A stretch of DNA of 64,000 nucleotides from Bacteroidota bacterium (GTDB lineage: Bacteria > Bacteroidota > Bacteroidia > Chitinophagales > Chitinophagaceae). The translations under genes and the position numbers were made by a program. Numbering within the stretch: position 1 is the first letter of the stretch; every line of letters starts with the position of its first letter. The notes beneath the pieces are model-generated. The model was not told where the DNA came from. It saw nothing but the letters and a program-made list of their open reading frames with translations, and ran no database searches. The DNA lies in assembly GCA_023416995.1 (NCBI GenBank), contig JAEZGI010000016.1, forward strand, positions 27,128-91,127, given 5' to 3'. Of this stretch, positions 1 to 8,781 are shown piece by piece.

Positions 1-1
1 C

Positions 2-775
2 GGACGTTTGATTGCATTTGACCAGGATGCTGATGCGAGACAGAATCTGCCCGATGATAAACGGGTGCTTTTTGTTCCCCACAACTTCAGACATACCCAA
101 CGATTTCTCCGCGTTAATAAAATCGCGAAGGTTGATGGAATACTGGCAGATCTTGGTGTAAGCAGTCACCAGTTTAATGAACCGACCCGCGGATTTTCAA
201 CACGTTTCGAGGGTGAGTTTGATATGCGAATGAACAGGAACCAGGAGCTAACAGCTTATGACGTGGTTCAGAAATATACAGAACAGCAACTTCACAAACT
301 TTTTGAACAGTACGGTGAAGTGACCAACTCCAAAACCCTGGCAAAAACAATAGTACAGGTACGCACCTCAATATCCCTTAAAACCATAACCAACTTCAAG
401 AATGCTGTTCAGCATGTTGTAAAGGGAAATCCTAATAAATATTTCGCGCAGGTTTTCCAGGCACTACGAATTGAAGTTAACGATGAGTTAGGTGCGCTTA
501 AAGAGTTGCTTACCCAGGTGCCGGATTTATTAAAACCAGGCGGCCGGGTTGCTATCATAACCTTTCATTCTTTAGAAGACCGGCTGGTGAAAAACTTTTT
601 CAGAAAAGGAAGTTTTGAAGATAATGAGGAGGAAGAAAAAGATGCTTTCGGAAACACCAGTCACACATCAACACTCAACATCATTACAAGAAAACCGGTG
701 GTACCAGGTGAGCAGGAACTAAAACAAAACCCAAGATCAAGAAGTGCAAAACTGAGAGTAGCGGAAAAGAAGTAA
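2..775 (+). CDS. rsmH: 16S rRNA (cytosine(1402)-N(4))-methyltransferase RsmH, 5'-truncated by the window edge
   Basis: RsmH uses S-adenosylmethionine to methylate N4 of C1402 in the decoding centre of 16S rRNA. The reading frame is already open at base 2 and reads GRLIAFDQDADA, the strand that follows the SAM-binding glycine loop in this family. The true start and the first glycine motif therefore lie outside the window, and the TTG at 8 is not the start. Family hallmarks present are DLGVSSHQ, the GFSTRFEGEFDMRM stretch and IITFHSLEDRLVK near the C-terminus. A 12-bp gap leads to ftsL, the usual dcw order. The family call is firm; only the 5' end is missing. Confidence 0.95.
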   Translation, partial: GRLIAFDQDADARQNLPDDKRVLFVPHNFRHTQRFLRVNKIAKVDGILADLGVSSHQFNEPTRGFSTRFEGEFDMRMNRNQELTAYDVVQKYTEQQLHKLFEQYGEVTNSKTLAKTIVQVRTSISLKTITNFKNAVQHVVKGNPNKYFAQVFQALRIEVNDELGALKELLTQVPDLLKPGGRVAIITFHSLEDRLVKNFFRKGSFEDNEEEEKDAFGNTSHTSTLNIITRKPVVPGEQELKQNPRSRSAKLRVAEKK

Positions 776-787
776 AAAGATAAGGGA

Positions 788-1207
788 ATGCAGAAACAGG
801 TTGACATAGAAGACATAAAAATGAGTGAATCAGGGGTGCCTGGTGTTACGGAGGATAATGAAAAAAACGTCGCCCCTGCAAACAAACTCACTGCGAACCA
901 TAACCGAAAACATGCCTGGAAACGGTTGATCAGTTACCGGTGGATGGTAAGAAATGTGCCCTTCTTTTTGTTTCTCGCAGTTTTAGCAGTGATATATATC
1001 TATAACGGTCACCAGGCAGACAAAAGGATCCGTCATATGACAACTGTTAACCGGGAATTAAAAGAACTGCAATACGAATACAAGACCATCAAAAGCGAAG
1101 TGATGTTCAGAAGCAAACAAAGTGAACTTGCAAAAGCGGTGGAACCATTCGGATTAAAAGAACTGGTGCAGCCACCGGTAGTACTTATTGACAGCAGCGC
1201 TCGATAA
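788..1207 (+). CDS. ftsL: FtsL-like cell division protein
   Basis: A 139-residue bitopic membrane protein. A charged cytoplasmic N-terminus (residues 1-56) is followed by one transmembrane segment (about 57-72, VPFFLFLAVLAVIYIY). A periplasmic heptad-like helix follows (about 75-120, RELKELQYEYKTIKSEV). This is the FtsL/DivIC plan: in known systems such a protein pairs with another bitopic coiled coil and activates the FtsW-FtsI septal synthase. Sequence conservation in this family is weak, so the call rests on topology, size and position between rsmH and ftsI. The N-terminal tail is longer than in enterobacterial FtsL. It starts with ATG 12 bp after rsmH, with no clear ribosome-binding site. 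Confidence 0.8.
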   Translation: MQKQVDIEDIKMSESGVPGVTEDNEKNVAPANKLTANHNRKHAWKRLISYRWMVRNVPFFLFLAVLAVIYIYNGHQADKRIRHMTTVNRELKELQYEYKTIKSEVMFRSKQSELAKAVEPFGLKELVQPPVVLIDSSAR

Positions 1208-1231
1208 AATATAAACGACCGAACAAAAAAA

Positions 1232-3373
1232 TTGGAAGTTAAACGGGACATATTATGGAGAGTTTACCTGTGTTTCATAGGCATAGTGATATTTAGTCTC
1301 GCTATCATTGGTCGCGCCATTTATATCCAGCAGGCGCAGGGCGAATATTGGATAACGCAAGCCAATAAACAACAACAGCATTTTGTTGATATAGATGCGC
1401 AAAGGGGAACCATTTATAGTGAAGACGGCAGCATGTTAAGCACGTCCATACCTTTTTTTGATATCTATATAGACTTCGGTGCTGATGGTCTTCGCGAAAA
1501 AGAAGGCAAACGTTTCAAAGAGAATGTTGATTCGCTCGCTTACAGCCTGGCTGCATTTTTCAAAGACAAGTCAAAAAAAGAATATAAAAATCTGCTCGAA
1601 GCAGGTTATCGTCGCAAGGACCGCTATTTCCAGTTAAAGAAAAACCTCACATTTCAGCAATACAAAGTATTGCGTGGGTTTCCGCTTGTTCGGCAGGGGC
1701 GCAACCGCAGTGGCTTTATAGCTGAAGAAAAAGGGAAACGTTTGAATCCATTCGGCTTGCTGGCAAACAGAACCATTGGTCTGTCACGTGAATACATGAC
1801 CAGTGATGGTAAAATAAAAAACACCAACGTAGGTCTTGAAAAAACCTATGATACTTTATTGAAAGGAGAAAGCGGAAAGCGCCTTGTAAGATTTCTTGCA
1901 GGCGGTGCTTATGTTCCTGTTGAAGGTTCAGAAATAGAAGCACGGAACGGGAAGGATATCATTACAACACTTGACGTTAACATACAGGACATAGCTGAAA
2001 ACGCTTTGCTGAAAGTGATGGAGGAGAACGAGTGTGTAACGGGCACCTGTATTGTGATGGAAGTTAAGACAGGTAAAATCAAAGCGATAGCGAATCTGGG
2101 TCGTACCGCGGAGGGTAAATACTGGGAAGATCTGAACTATGCCATCCGCGCTTCAGAACCTGGTTCAACCTTTAAACTTGCTACCATGCTTGCAGTACTT
2201 GAAGATAACCATGCAACGCTTGATACAAAGGTTGATCTCGAGAATGGCAGGTGGAAAGTACATACACGTACGGTTTACGACAGCGAACCGCATAATAGGA
2301 ATAATGTAACGATCAAGGAAGCATTTGAATACAGTTCGAATGTAGGTATGGCGAAAATGGTGATGTCGTACTACAACAAAAGGCCGGAACAGTTTATCTC
2401 TCATCTGCGCCGGCTCAGGTTTGATCAACCTTCAGGTATCGATCTGCTTGGCGAAACTGATCCGGTGATCAAAAACCCGAAATCGCGCACATGGAGCGCC
2501 ACTTCACTGCCCTGGATGAGTTTTGGTTATGAGGTGTTGGTTAGTCCGTTGCAAACACTGATGTTATACAACGCGGTGGCAAATGACGGGAAACTGATGA
2601 AACCTTATCTCATCAATGCTGTAACTGAATCGGGTATTGTGATCCGTAACAATGAGCCGGAGGTACTTGAAGAAAAGATCTGTAGTGAAAGTACTTTGAA
2701 ACAGTTGCAGCAGGCGCTGTTAGGAGTATGTACCACAGAAGGCACCGGCACTGGTTATAAATTATTCAAAGATGCAGGGTATCATGTAGCAGGTAAAACC
2801 GGAACCGCACTGGTAGCAAATGGGAAAAGAGGGTATGCCGACCGGATTTACCAATCATCATTCGCCGGCTATTTTCCTGCAGAAGATCCCAAATATTCTT
2901 GCATAGTGGTGATTAAAAACAAACCCTTTGCAAAAAAATATTATGGTGCTGCGGTTGCGGGACCCGTATTTAAAGAGGTGTCTGACAAACTTTTTGCATT
3001 AAATGCGGATGATGGAAAACAAGGTCCGCTTATTATGCAGGCGAAAGACAGCAGCCAGTTTTATTATGCAGGCGCGGCTAAGGATGTAAGAGTTGTATTA
3101 AATACCCTGCAGATAAACTATGCCGATTCGCTGAATAAGCAGGAATGGGCAAAGATGTATGCCGTGAATTACGAACCGGTTTTAAAGGGCCAGGAGTTTC
3201 AGCAGCAACAAATGCCCGACGTACGTGGTATGGGGTTACGGGATGCTTTGTTTGTGCTTGAACAAATGGATCTGAATGTGATGGTAAGAGGTAAAGGGAG
3301 AGTAAAAAGCCAGAGTTTGAATCCGGGCTCAGGTATCATTAAAAACCAAAAGGTAATACTTGAATTAAACTAG
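1232..3373 (+). CDS. ftsI: Septal peptidoglycan transpeptidase FtsI (PBP3-like) with C-terminal PASTA domain
   Basis: Class B penicillin-binding protein that cross-links septal peptidoglycan, anchored by an N-terminal membrane helix (about residues 11-30). The pedestal/dimerisation domain is followed by the transpeptidase domain with all three catalytic motifs: STFK (Ser312 as nucleophile), SSN at 368-370 and KTG at 522-524. A single PASTA-like domain closes the protein (PDVRGMGLRDALFVLE to the end). At 713 residues it is longer than the roughly 590 of E. coli FtsI because of this domain. The start is TTG at 1232. No in-frame ATG lies nearby, and the N-terminus VKRDILWRVYL fits the family. 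It follows ftsL by 24 bp. Confidence 0.95.
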   Translation: MEVKRDILWRVYLCFIGIVIFSLAIIGRAIYIQQAQGEYWITQANKQQQHFVDIDAQRGTIYSEDGSMLSTSIPFFDIYIDFGADGLREKEGKRFKENVDSLAYSLAAFFKDKSKKEYKNLLEAGYRRKDRYFQLKKNLTFQQYKVLRGFPLVRQGRNRSGFIAEEKGKRLNPFGLLANRTIGLSREYMTSDGKIKNTNVGLEKTYDTLLKGESGKRLVRFLAGGAYVPVEGSEIEARNGKDIITTLDVNIQDIAENALLKVMEENECVTGTCIVMEVKTGKIKAIANLGRTAEGKYWEDLNYAIRASEPGSTFKLATMLAVLEDNHATLDTKVDLENGRWKVHTRTVYDSEPHNRNNVTIKEAFEYSSNVGMAKMVMSYYNKRPEQFISHLRRLRFDQPSGIDLLGETDPVIKNPKSRTWSATSLPWMSFGYEVLVSPLQTLMLYNAVANDGKLMKPYLINAVTESGIVIRNNEPEVLEEKICSESTLKQLQQALLGVCTTEGTGTGYKLFKDAGYHVAGKTGTALVANGKRGYADRIYQSSFAGYFPAEDPKYSCIVVIKNKPFAKKYYGAAVAGPVFKEVSDKLFALNADDGKQGPLIMQAKDSSQFYYAGAAKDVRVVLNTLQINYADSLNKQEWAKMYAVNYEPVLKGQEFQQQQMPDVRGMGLRDALFVLEQMDLNVMVRGKGRVKSQSLNPGSGIIKNQKVILELN

Positions 3374-3382
3374 TACACAATC

Positions 3383-4849
3383 GTGGCAATATTACAGGAC
3401 ATATTATATAAGGTAGCAATCCGCGCCGTAATCGGAAGCACCACAATTGAGGTGAATGATCTCCGGATCGATTCCCGCAAAGTTGGAGCCGGTGATGTGT
3501 TTATTGCCATCAGGGGTGTGGCTGCCGATGGGCACGGGTTCATTGACACTGCGATCAGCAAGGGTGCGGTAGCGGTTATCGTTGAACAGATGCCGGAAAA
3601 GATGCAGGACGGGATTACCTATATTCATGTGCAAAGCACTGCCTCTGCAGCCGGTTTCATGGCTCATAACTTTTATGGCCAGCCGTCCGAAAGTCTGAAA
3701 CTCGTTGGTGTTACCGGAACAAACGGAAAAACTACCATTGCAACCTTGCTATTTAAATTATACACTAAACTCGGATATACCTGCGGTTTGCTGAGTACGG
3801 TTCAAAACCATATCGGTGACCGCATTGTTCCTGCGACGCATACAACGCCCGACGCTATCAGCCTCAACAAGATGCTAAAGGATATGGTCGACGCAGGTTG
3901 TACACATGTGTTTATGGAAACAAGTTCACATGCCGTGCACCAGGAGCGCATTGCAGGTTTGCGTTATGCCGGGGGTATCTTCAGTAATATCACCCATGAT
4001 CATCTTGATTATCATAAAACATTTGATGAATACATCCGGGTGAAGAAAGCGTTTTTTGATGGCCTCTCTTCCAACGCGTTTGCTATTTCGAACGCTGATG
4101 ATAAAAGGGGTGGTGTCATGTTGCAGAACACCGCGGCTTCAAAATATTATTACAGTCTTAAAACAATGGCTGATTTCAAAGGAAAGATCCTTGAAAATAG
4201 TCTTGGTGGTTTACATATGACCATCAATGACCAGGAAGTTCACTTCCGGTTGATTGGTGAGTTCAATGCTTATAACCTGCTTGCGGTATATGGCGCCGCA
4301 GTATGTCTTGGTCAAAACAAAGATGAAGTGCTTTTAGCACTTAGTGCGCTGGATGGCGCAGAAGGAAGATTCGACTATATCGTGTCACCCAATGATAAAA
4401 TTATCGGCATTGTTGACTACGCGCACACGCCGGATGCTCTGGTGAACGTGCTGGCTACTATTCAAAAACTCAGAAAGGGGCATGAACAAATCATTACCGT
4501 CGTAGGCTGTGGTGGTGATCGTGATAAAACGAAACGACCAGTGATGGGTGAAGCCGCCTGTGAATACAGTGACCGTGTGATCTTCACTTCAGATAATCCA
4601 CGGAGCGAGGATCCGCTTGCAATTCTGAAAGATATTGAAGCCGGTCTTAATAGTGCAGGCCGAAGAAAGTCAATTTCAATTGCGGACCGGAAGGAAGCCA
4701 TTAAAACAGCGATCAGTCTTGCGCAACCAGAAGATATTGTTTTGATAGCCGGCAAGGGTCATGAAAAATACCAGGAGATAAAAGGTGTAAAACATCCTTT
4801 TGATGATAAACAGATTTTGATGGAACTGTTCAGTATGCTTGAAAAATAA
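3383..4849 (+). CDS. murE: UDP-N-acetylmuramoyl-tripeptide synthetase MurE, meso-diaminopimelate type
   Basis: Cytoplasmic ATP-dependent ligase that adds the third stem-peptide residue to UDP-MurNAc-L-Ala-D-Glu. The ATP loop GTNGKT is at residues 112-117. The Mur-ligase centre follows (ETSSHAVHQERI, then NITHDHLDYH), and the C-terminal domain carries DNPR at 404-407. In characterised MurE enzymes DNPR selects meso-diaminopimelate; lysine enzymes differ there. The wall is therefore predicted to be of the DAP type. The start is GTG at 3383, 9 bp after ftsI, giving MAILQDILYKV. No murF follows, unlike the enterobacterial cluster; mraY comes directly after. Confidence 0.96.
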   Translation: MAILQDILYKVAIRAVIGSTTIEVNDLRIDSRKVGAGDVFIAIRGVAADGHGFIDTAISKGAVAVIVEQMPEKMQDGITYIHVQSTASAAGFMAHNFYGQPSESLKLVGVTGTNGKTTIATLLFKLYTKLGYTCGLLSTVQNHIGDRIVPATHTTPDAISLNKMLKDMVDAGCTHVFMETSSHAVHQERIAGLRYAGGIFSNITHDHLDYHKTFDEYIRVKKAFFDGLSSNAFAISNADDKRGGVMLQNTAASKYYYSLKTMADFKGKILENSLGGLHMTINDQEVHFRLIGEFNAYNLLAVYGAAVCLGQNKDEVLLALSALDGAEGRFDYIVSPNDKIIGIVDYAHTPDALVNVLATIQKLRKGHEQIITVVGCGGDRDKTKRPVMGEAACEYSDRVIFTSDNPRSEDPLAILKDIEAGLNSAGRRKSISIADRKEAIKTAISLAQPEDIVLIAGKGHEKYQEIKGVKHPFDDKQILMELFSMLEK

Positions 4850-4854
4850 ACACT

Positions 4855-6135
4855 ATGCTCTATCATCTTACCGAATGGCTTCAGGGGCTGGGCTTTAAGT
4901 ACCCGGGAAGTGCACTGTTTCAGTTCATAACTTCGCGTGTATTGCTTGCGGTGATACTCTCATTGGTGATTTCTGCATTGTTTGGTAAAAGGCTCATCAA
5001 TTTCCTGCGCAAAAAACAGGTTGGTGAAAGCGTGCGCGATCTTGGTCTTGCAGGTGAACAACAAAAGAAAGGTACACCTACCATGGGTGGGCTCATAATA
5101 ATAATGGCTATCCTGGTTCCAACACTTTTACTGGCCGATCTGAATAAAGCGTATATACGTTTGATGATCTTCAGCACTGTTTGGCTCGGAATGATCGGTT
5201 TCATTGATGATTACCTGAAGCTTCGTTCGAAAAAGATGGCCCAGAAGCTCGGTTCGAATTATACAAAAAGTAATAAAGATGGTCTCGCGGGCTGGTTCAA
5301 GATACTTGGACAGGTAGTTTTAGGACTTGTGGTTGGTTTAACTATTTATTTTAACGACAATACAAGCGTTTGGCGCGAATACCTTGGTGAAACTGCACCT
5401 GCCGATACCACTAACGTTCGAAAGGTGATGTTTGATGGAAAGGAACGCGTGTTCGTGGTTGTGGAAGAACCTATCACTACCATTCCTTTTGTTCGTAACC
5501 ACGAGTTCCGTTATTCCAAATTACTTCCCGAAGCTGTAAAAGGATTTACCTGGATATTGTATGTGATCGTTGTCATATTTATTATAACCGCAGTTTCAAA
5601 TGGTGCGAATATAACAGATGGACTCGATGGACTTGCCACGGGCGTAAGCGCCATTATTGGCGCCTGTTTGGGCATCTTCGCCTATGCTAGTGGTAATCTC
5701 CGGTTTGCTGAATACCTCAACATCATGTATATACCTAACCTGGGTGAGTTATCAATATTCATCGGTGCCATGATAGGTGCCTGCGTAGGTTTCTTGTGGT
5801 ATAACTCATATCCTGCCCAGGTATTTATGGGCGATACAGGCAGTCTTATGTTGGGTGGGGTGATAGCGGCACTTGCTATTATCGTAAGAAAAGAATTACT
5901 GATACCGATATTCTGCGGAGTGTTCCTTGTTGAGGTGCTTAGTGTGAGCATTCAGGTTACTTATTTTAAGTATACGAAGCGAAAGTTTGGGGAGGGGAGA
6001 CGGATATTCCTGATGAGCCCGCTGCATCATCATTATCAAAAACTTGGATATCATGAAAGTAAGATCGTGACAAGGTTCTGGATCGTCACCATACTGTGTA
6101 TCATTTTCGCCATCGTAACACTGAAAATTCGCTGA
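4855..6135 (+). CDS. mraY: Phospho-N-acetylmuramoyl-pentapeptide-transferase MraY
   Basis: Integral membrane enzyme that transfers phospho-MurNAc-pentapeptide from UDP to undecaprenyl phosphate, making lipid I. Signature stretches are GTPTMGG near the N-terminus, the Asp pair in GFIDDYLK, NITDGLDGLATG, the FMGDTGSLMLGG loop and the C-terminal SPLHHHYQKLG. At 426 residues it is about 65 longer than E. coli MraY. The excess is a soluble insert after the first half (around residues 170-225, between the YFNDNTS and GFTWILYV segments), an insert I associate with Bacteroidota homologues. ATG at 4855 is 5 bp after the murE stop, so the two are probably translationally coupled. Confidence 0.96.
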   Translation: MLYHLTEWLQGLGFKYPGSALFQFITSRVLLAVILSLVISALFGKRLINFLRKKQVGESVRDLGLAGEQQKKGTPTMGGLIIIMAILVPTLLLADLNKAYIRLMIFSTVWLGMIGFIDDYLKLRSKKMAQKLGSNYTKSNKDGLAGWFKILGQVVLGLVVGLTIYFNDNTSVWREYLGETAPADTTNVRKVMFDGKERVFVVVEEPITTIPFVRNHEFRYSKLLPEAVKGFTWILYVIVVIFIITAVSNGANITDGLDGLATGVSAIIGACLGIFAYASGNLRFAEYLNIMYIPNLGELSIFIGAMIGACVGFLWYNSYPAQVFMGDTGSLMLGGVIAALAIIVRKELLIPIFCGVFLVEVLSVSIQVTYFKYTKRKFGEGRRIFLMSPLHHHYQKLGYHESKIVTRFWIVTILCIIFAIVTLKIR

Positions 6136-6140
6136 TAAAC

Positions 6141-7481
6141 TTGGCAGATAAAGTCGTCATATTAGGAGGAGGTGAAAGCGGTGTCGGCGCAGCGATACTT
6201 GCCGCAAAACAAGGATTGGACGTTTTTCTGTCTGATGCAGGTAAACTCAGTGAAAACTATCGTTCGGAACTGGAATCACACGGAATCTCCTTTGAAGATG
6301 GCGGTCATACTGAACAACGGGTACTGGAAGCAACTGAAATAGTGAAGAGCCCCGGCATTCCTGAGAAAAACGAACTGGTTAAAAAGATAAGGCAAAAAGG
6401 AATCAGGATCATTAGTGAAATAGAGCTTGCGTTTCGGTATAAGGGCGATTCAAGAATTGTGGGTATCACCGGAAGTAATGGAAAAACCACCACCACAACC
6501 ATGGTATACCAGCTGTGCAAAACTGCAGGTATTAACTGTGCCATAGTAGGCAACATCGGGTATTCATTTGCAAGACAGGTAGCACTGGATCCAAAAGATT
6601 GGTACATCGTTGAGATCAGCAGTTTTCAGCTGGATGATATCCACGCGTTTCGTTCAGACATTGCCATACTAACAAATATCACAGAAGATCACTTAGACAG
6701 GTACGAATACAAAGTTGAGAATTATATCAAAAGCAAATTCAGGATTACGGAAAACCAGACCAGTGATGACTATTTCATTTACTGTGAAGATGACCCGGTA
6801 ACGAAACAGTATTTAAGCAAATTTACTTTCCATTCTAACCCATTACCATTCAGCATGACTAACGAAACTAACAGGGGCGCATTCCTGAAAAACGGACAAA
6901 TGACAATTACCGCGGGTGAAGAAAAGGTGCAAATGAGCATCTATGATTTTGCCGTAAAAGGAAAACACAATCAATACAACACGATGGCAGCATGTACAGC
7001 GGCAGTTTTGGTAGGTGTACGGAAAGAAAAGATCCGGGATGCCATGCAGAACTTCGAATCATTGGAGCACCGGATGGAATTTGTCGGCACTGTTCGTGGT
7101 GTTGATTTTATCAACGACAGCAAAGCCACAAATGTAAACAGCACCTGGTATGCTCTGGAGAGTATGGAGCAACCCACCATACTTATTCTTGGTGGTGTTG
7201 ACAAAGGCAACGACTACTCAATTTTGCTTGACCTGGTTAAAGAAAAAGTAAAGGCTATTGTTTGCCTGGGTGTCGACAACGGTAAAATACATGAGGCTTT
7301 TCGTGATGATGTCAAGATCATCTTGGATGCATCCAGTGCCGTGGAAGCTGTCGAAGCGGCCTTCCAGGTAGCGACTAAAGGAGACGCAGTGTTGTTAAGT
7401 CCTGCCTGTGCCAGCTTTGATCTTTTCAGAAATTATGAAGATCGTGGTGCGCAGTTCAAGCATGCTGTAAAGAACTTATAA
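6141..7481 (+). CDS. murD: UDP-N-acetylmuramoylalanine--D-glutamate ligase MurD
   Basis: Cytoplasmic ATP-dependent ligase adding D-glutamate to UDP-MurNAc-L-Ala. I place the start at TTG 6141, 5 bp after the mraY stop, because the protein then opens ADKVVILGGGESGVG, the UDP-binding N-terminal fold of the family. The frame stays open upstream to an ATG at 6096, but that would add 15 unrelated residues inside mraY. The ATP loop GITGSNGKTTTT lies around residue 110. EISSFQLDDI and NITEDHLDRY form the Mur-ligase core, and the C-terminal part has the expected NDSKATNVNST and LSPACASFD motifs. The length is 446 residues, normal for MurD. Confidence 0.95.
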   Translation: MADKVVILGGGESGVGAAILAAKQGLDVFLSDAGKLSENYRSELESHGISFEDGGHTEQRVLEATEIVKSPGIPEKNELVKKIRQKGIRIISEIELAFRYKGDSRIVGITGSNGKTTTTTMVYQLCKTAGINCAIVGNIGYSFARQVALDPKDWYIVEISSFQLDDIHAFRSDIAILTNITEDHLDRYEYKVENYIKSKFRITENQTSDDYFIYCEDDPVTKQYLSKFTFHSNPLPFSMTNETNRGAFLKNGQMTITAGEEKVQMSIYDFAVKGKHNQYNTMAACTAAVLVGVRKEKIRDAMQNFESLEHRMEFVGTVRGVDFINDSKATNVNSTWYALESMEQPTILILGGVDKGNDYSILLDLVKEKVKAIVCLGVDNGKIHEAFRDDVKIILDASSAVEAVEAAFQVATKGDAVLLSPACASFDLFRNYEDRGAQFKHAVKNL

Positions 7482-7499
7482 TTAAATCAATTCAAGGAT

Positions 7500-8753
7500 T
7501 TGGGCGATTATTCTAACATACAAAAAAGTGCGCTGAAGGGACTGGGTCAGAAAACCCAGGGCGATAAAGTGATCTGGGCCATGGTGTTCCTGCTGGCACT
7601 TGTTTCTATGCTGGTAATCTACAGCTCAACCGGTTTGCTTGCGTACAGGCTAAATAAAGGCAATACTGAACTGTATCTTTTCAAACAAATTGTGTTTATC
7701 GGCGTCGGTATTGCGATCATTTATTTTTCACACCGGGTAAATTACACCTTGTATTCACGTGCCGCAAGGTTGCTGTTTATTTTATCGGTTCCTTTATTGA
7801 TATACACCTTGTTTTTTGGAGTAACGCTTAATGAGGGTAGTCGTTGGATCAGACTGCCGATCATCAATCTTACTTTTCAAACCTCGGATCTTGCCAAGCT
7901 TGCGCTGTTTATGTATCTCAGTCGTACATTAAGCCGGAAGCAGGATGTTATCAAAGATTTTAAAAAAGGTTTTTTGCCGGTTATTATCCCGGTTGCCATC
8001 ATTTGTTTACTCATTGCACCTGCTAACCTTTCAACTGCAATGCTGATCGGTGCAACAAGTTTGCTGTTGATGTTTATTGGAAGGATCAATACCCGCCATA
8101 TCATGCTCACCATCGGAGCTGCTATGGTGCCATTGGTTATGCTTGTGCTGTTATCGGTGGCTTATTATGATAAGGAAGAAGGTAAAACGCGTGAGCTGCC
8201 TGCTGTGCTGGAGTCAGGACGGATCTCAACCTGGATAAAACGTGTCCAGAATTTTGTTTACGACAGTAAACAGATCGACAAAGACGAAAATTACCAGGTA
8301 AACCAGGCGAAGATTGCTATTGCCAAAGGCGGTCTTCTGGGACTCGGCCCCGGAAACAGCGAGCAGCGCAACTTTTTACCACATCCTTATTCTGACTTTA
8401 TTTATGCCATCATCATTGAAGAATACGGATTGTTGGGTGGTGCATTTGTATTGTTTATATACCTGGTATTCCTTTTCAGATGTATTCGCATTTTCCGGAA
8501 ATGTCCCTACGCATTTGGCGTGTTCCTGGCATTGGGGCTGAGCTTTACACTCGTGATTCAGGCACTGATAAACATGGCGGTTACCGTGAATCTGTTCCCG
8601 GTAACCGGCGTCACACTTCCTCTTGTAAGTATGGGTGGAAGTTCATTCTTATTCACCTGTTTTTCGATCGGGATCATACTGAGTGTTGCGCGTAATGTGG
8701 AACAGATGGAAGGTAAAGAACCCTTATTAAGACACCAGGTTGAAGAAGCATAA
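7500..8753 (+). CDS. ftsW: Septal peptidoglycan glycosyltransferase FtsW (SEDS family)
   Basis: Polytopic SEDS-family membrane protein that polymerises lipid II at the septum together with FtsI. About ten hydrophobic helices are visible. Family marks include the SGRISTWIKR loop, the stretch NQAKIAIAKGGLLGLGPG, the loop HPYSDFIYAIIIEEYG and the terminal segment GVTLPLVSMGGSS. The start is TTG at 7500, 18 bp after murD, with a soluble leader of about 25 residues before the first helix. At 417 residues it is close to other FtsW proteins. FtsW rather than RodA is inferred from its position between murD and murG. Confidence 0.93.
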   Translation: MGDYSNIQKSALKGLGQKTQGDKVIWAMVFLLALVSMLVIYSSTGLLAYRLNKGNTELYLFKQIVFIGVGIAIIYFSHRVNYTLYSRAARLLFILSVPLLIYTLFFGVTLNEGSRWIRLPIINLTFQTSDLAKLALFMYLSRTLSRKQDVIKDFKKGFLPVIIPVAIICLLIAPANLSTAMLIGATSLLLMFIGRINTRHIMLTIGAAMVPLVMLVLLSVAYYDKEEGKTRELPAVLESGRISTWIKRVQNFVYDSKQIDKDENYQVNQAKIAIAKGGLLGLGPGNSEQRNFLPHPYSDFIYAIIIEEYGLLGGAFVLFIYLVFLFRCIRIFRKCPYAFGVFLALGLSFTLVIQALINMAVTVNLFPVTGVTLPLVSMGGSSFLFTCFSIGIILSVARNVEQMEGKEPLLRHQVEEA

Positions 8754-8781
8754 TTAAACTCAATAATATAAAACAAGATCA

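Noticed and set aside
4849..4855. Missing murF as a deletion
   Set aside because: The murE-mraY junction is tight and intact, and lack of murF in this cluster is normal for Bacteroidota.
6096..6140. ATG 6096 as murD start
   Set aside because: It would add 15 residues unrelated to MurD and overlap mraY; TTG 6141 gives the conserved N-terminus.
8314..8695. Extra + strand frames inside ftsW
   Set aside because: They are alternative-frame shadows of a well-supported membrane protein gene.
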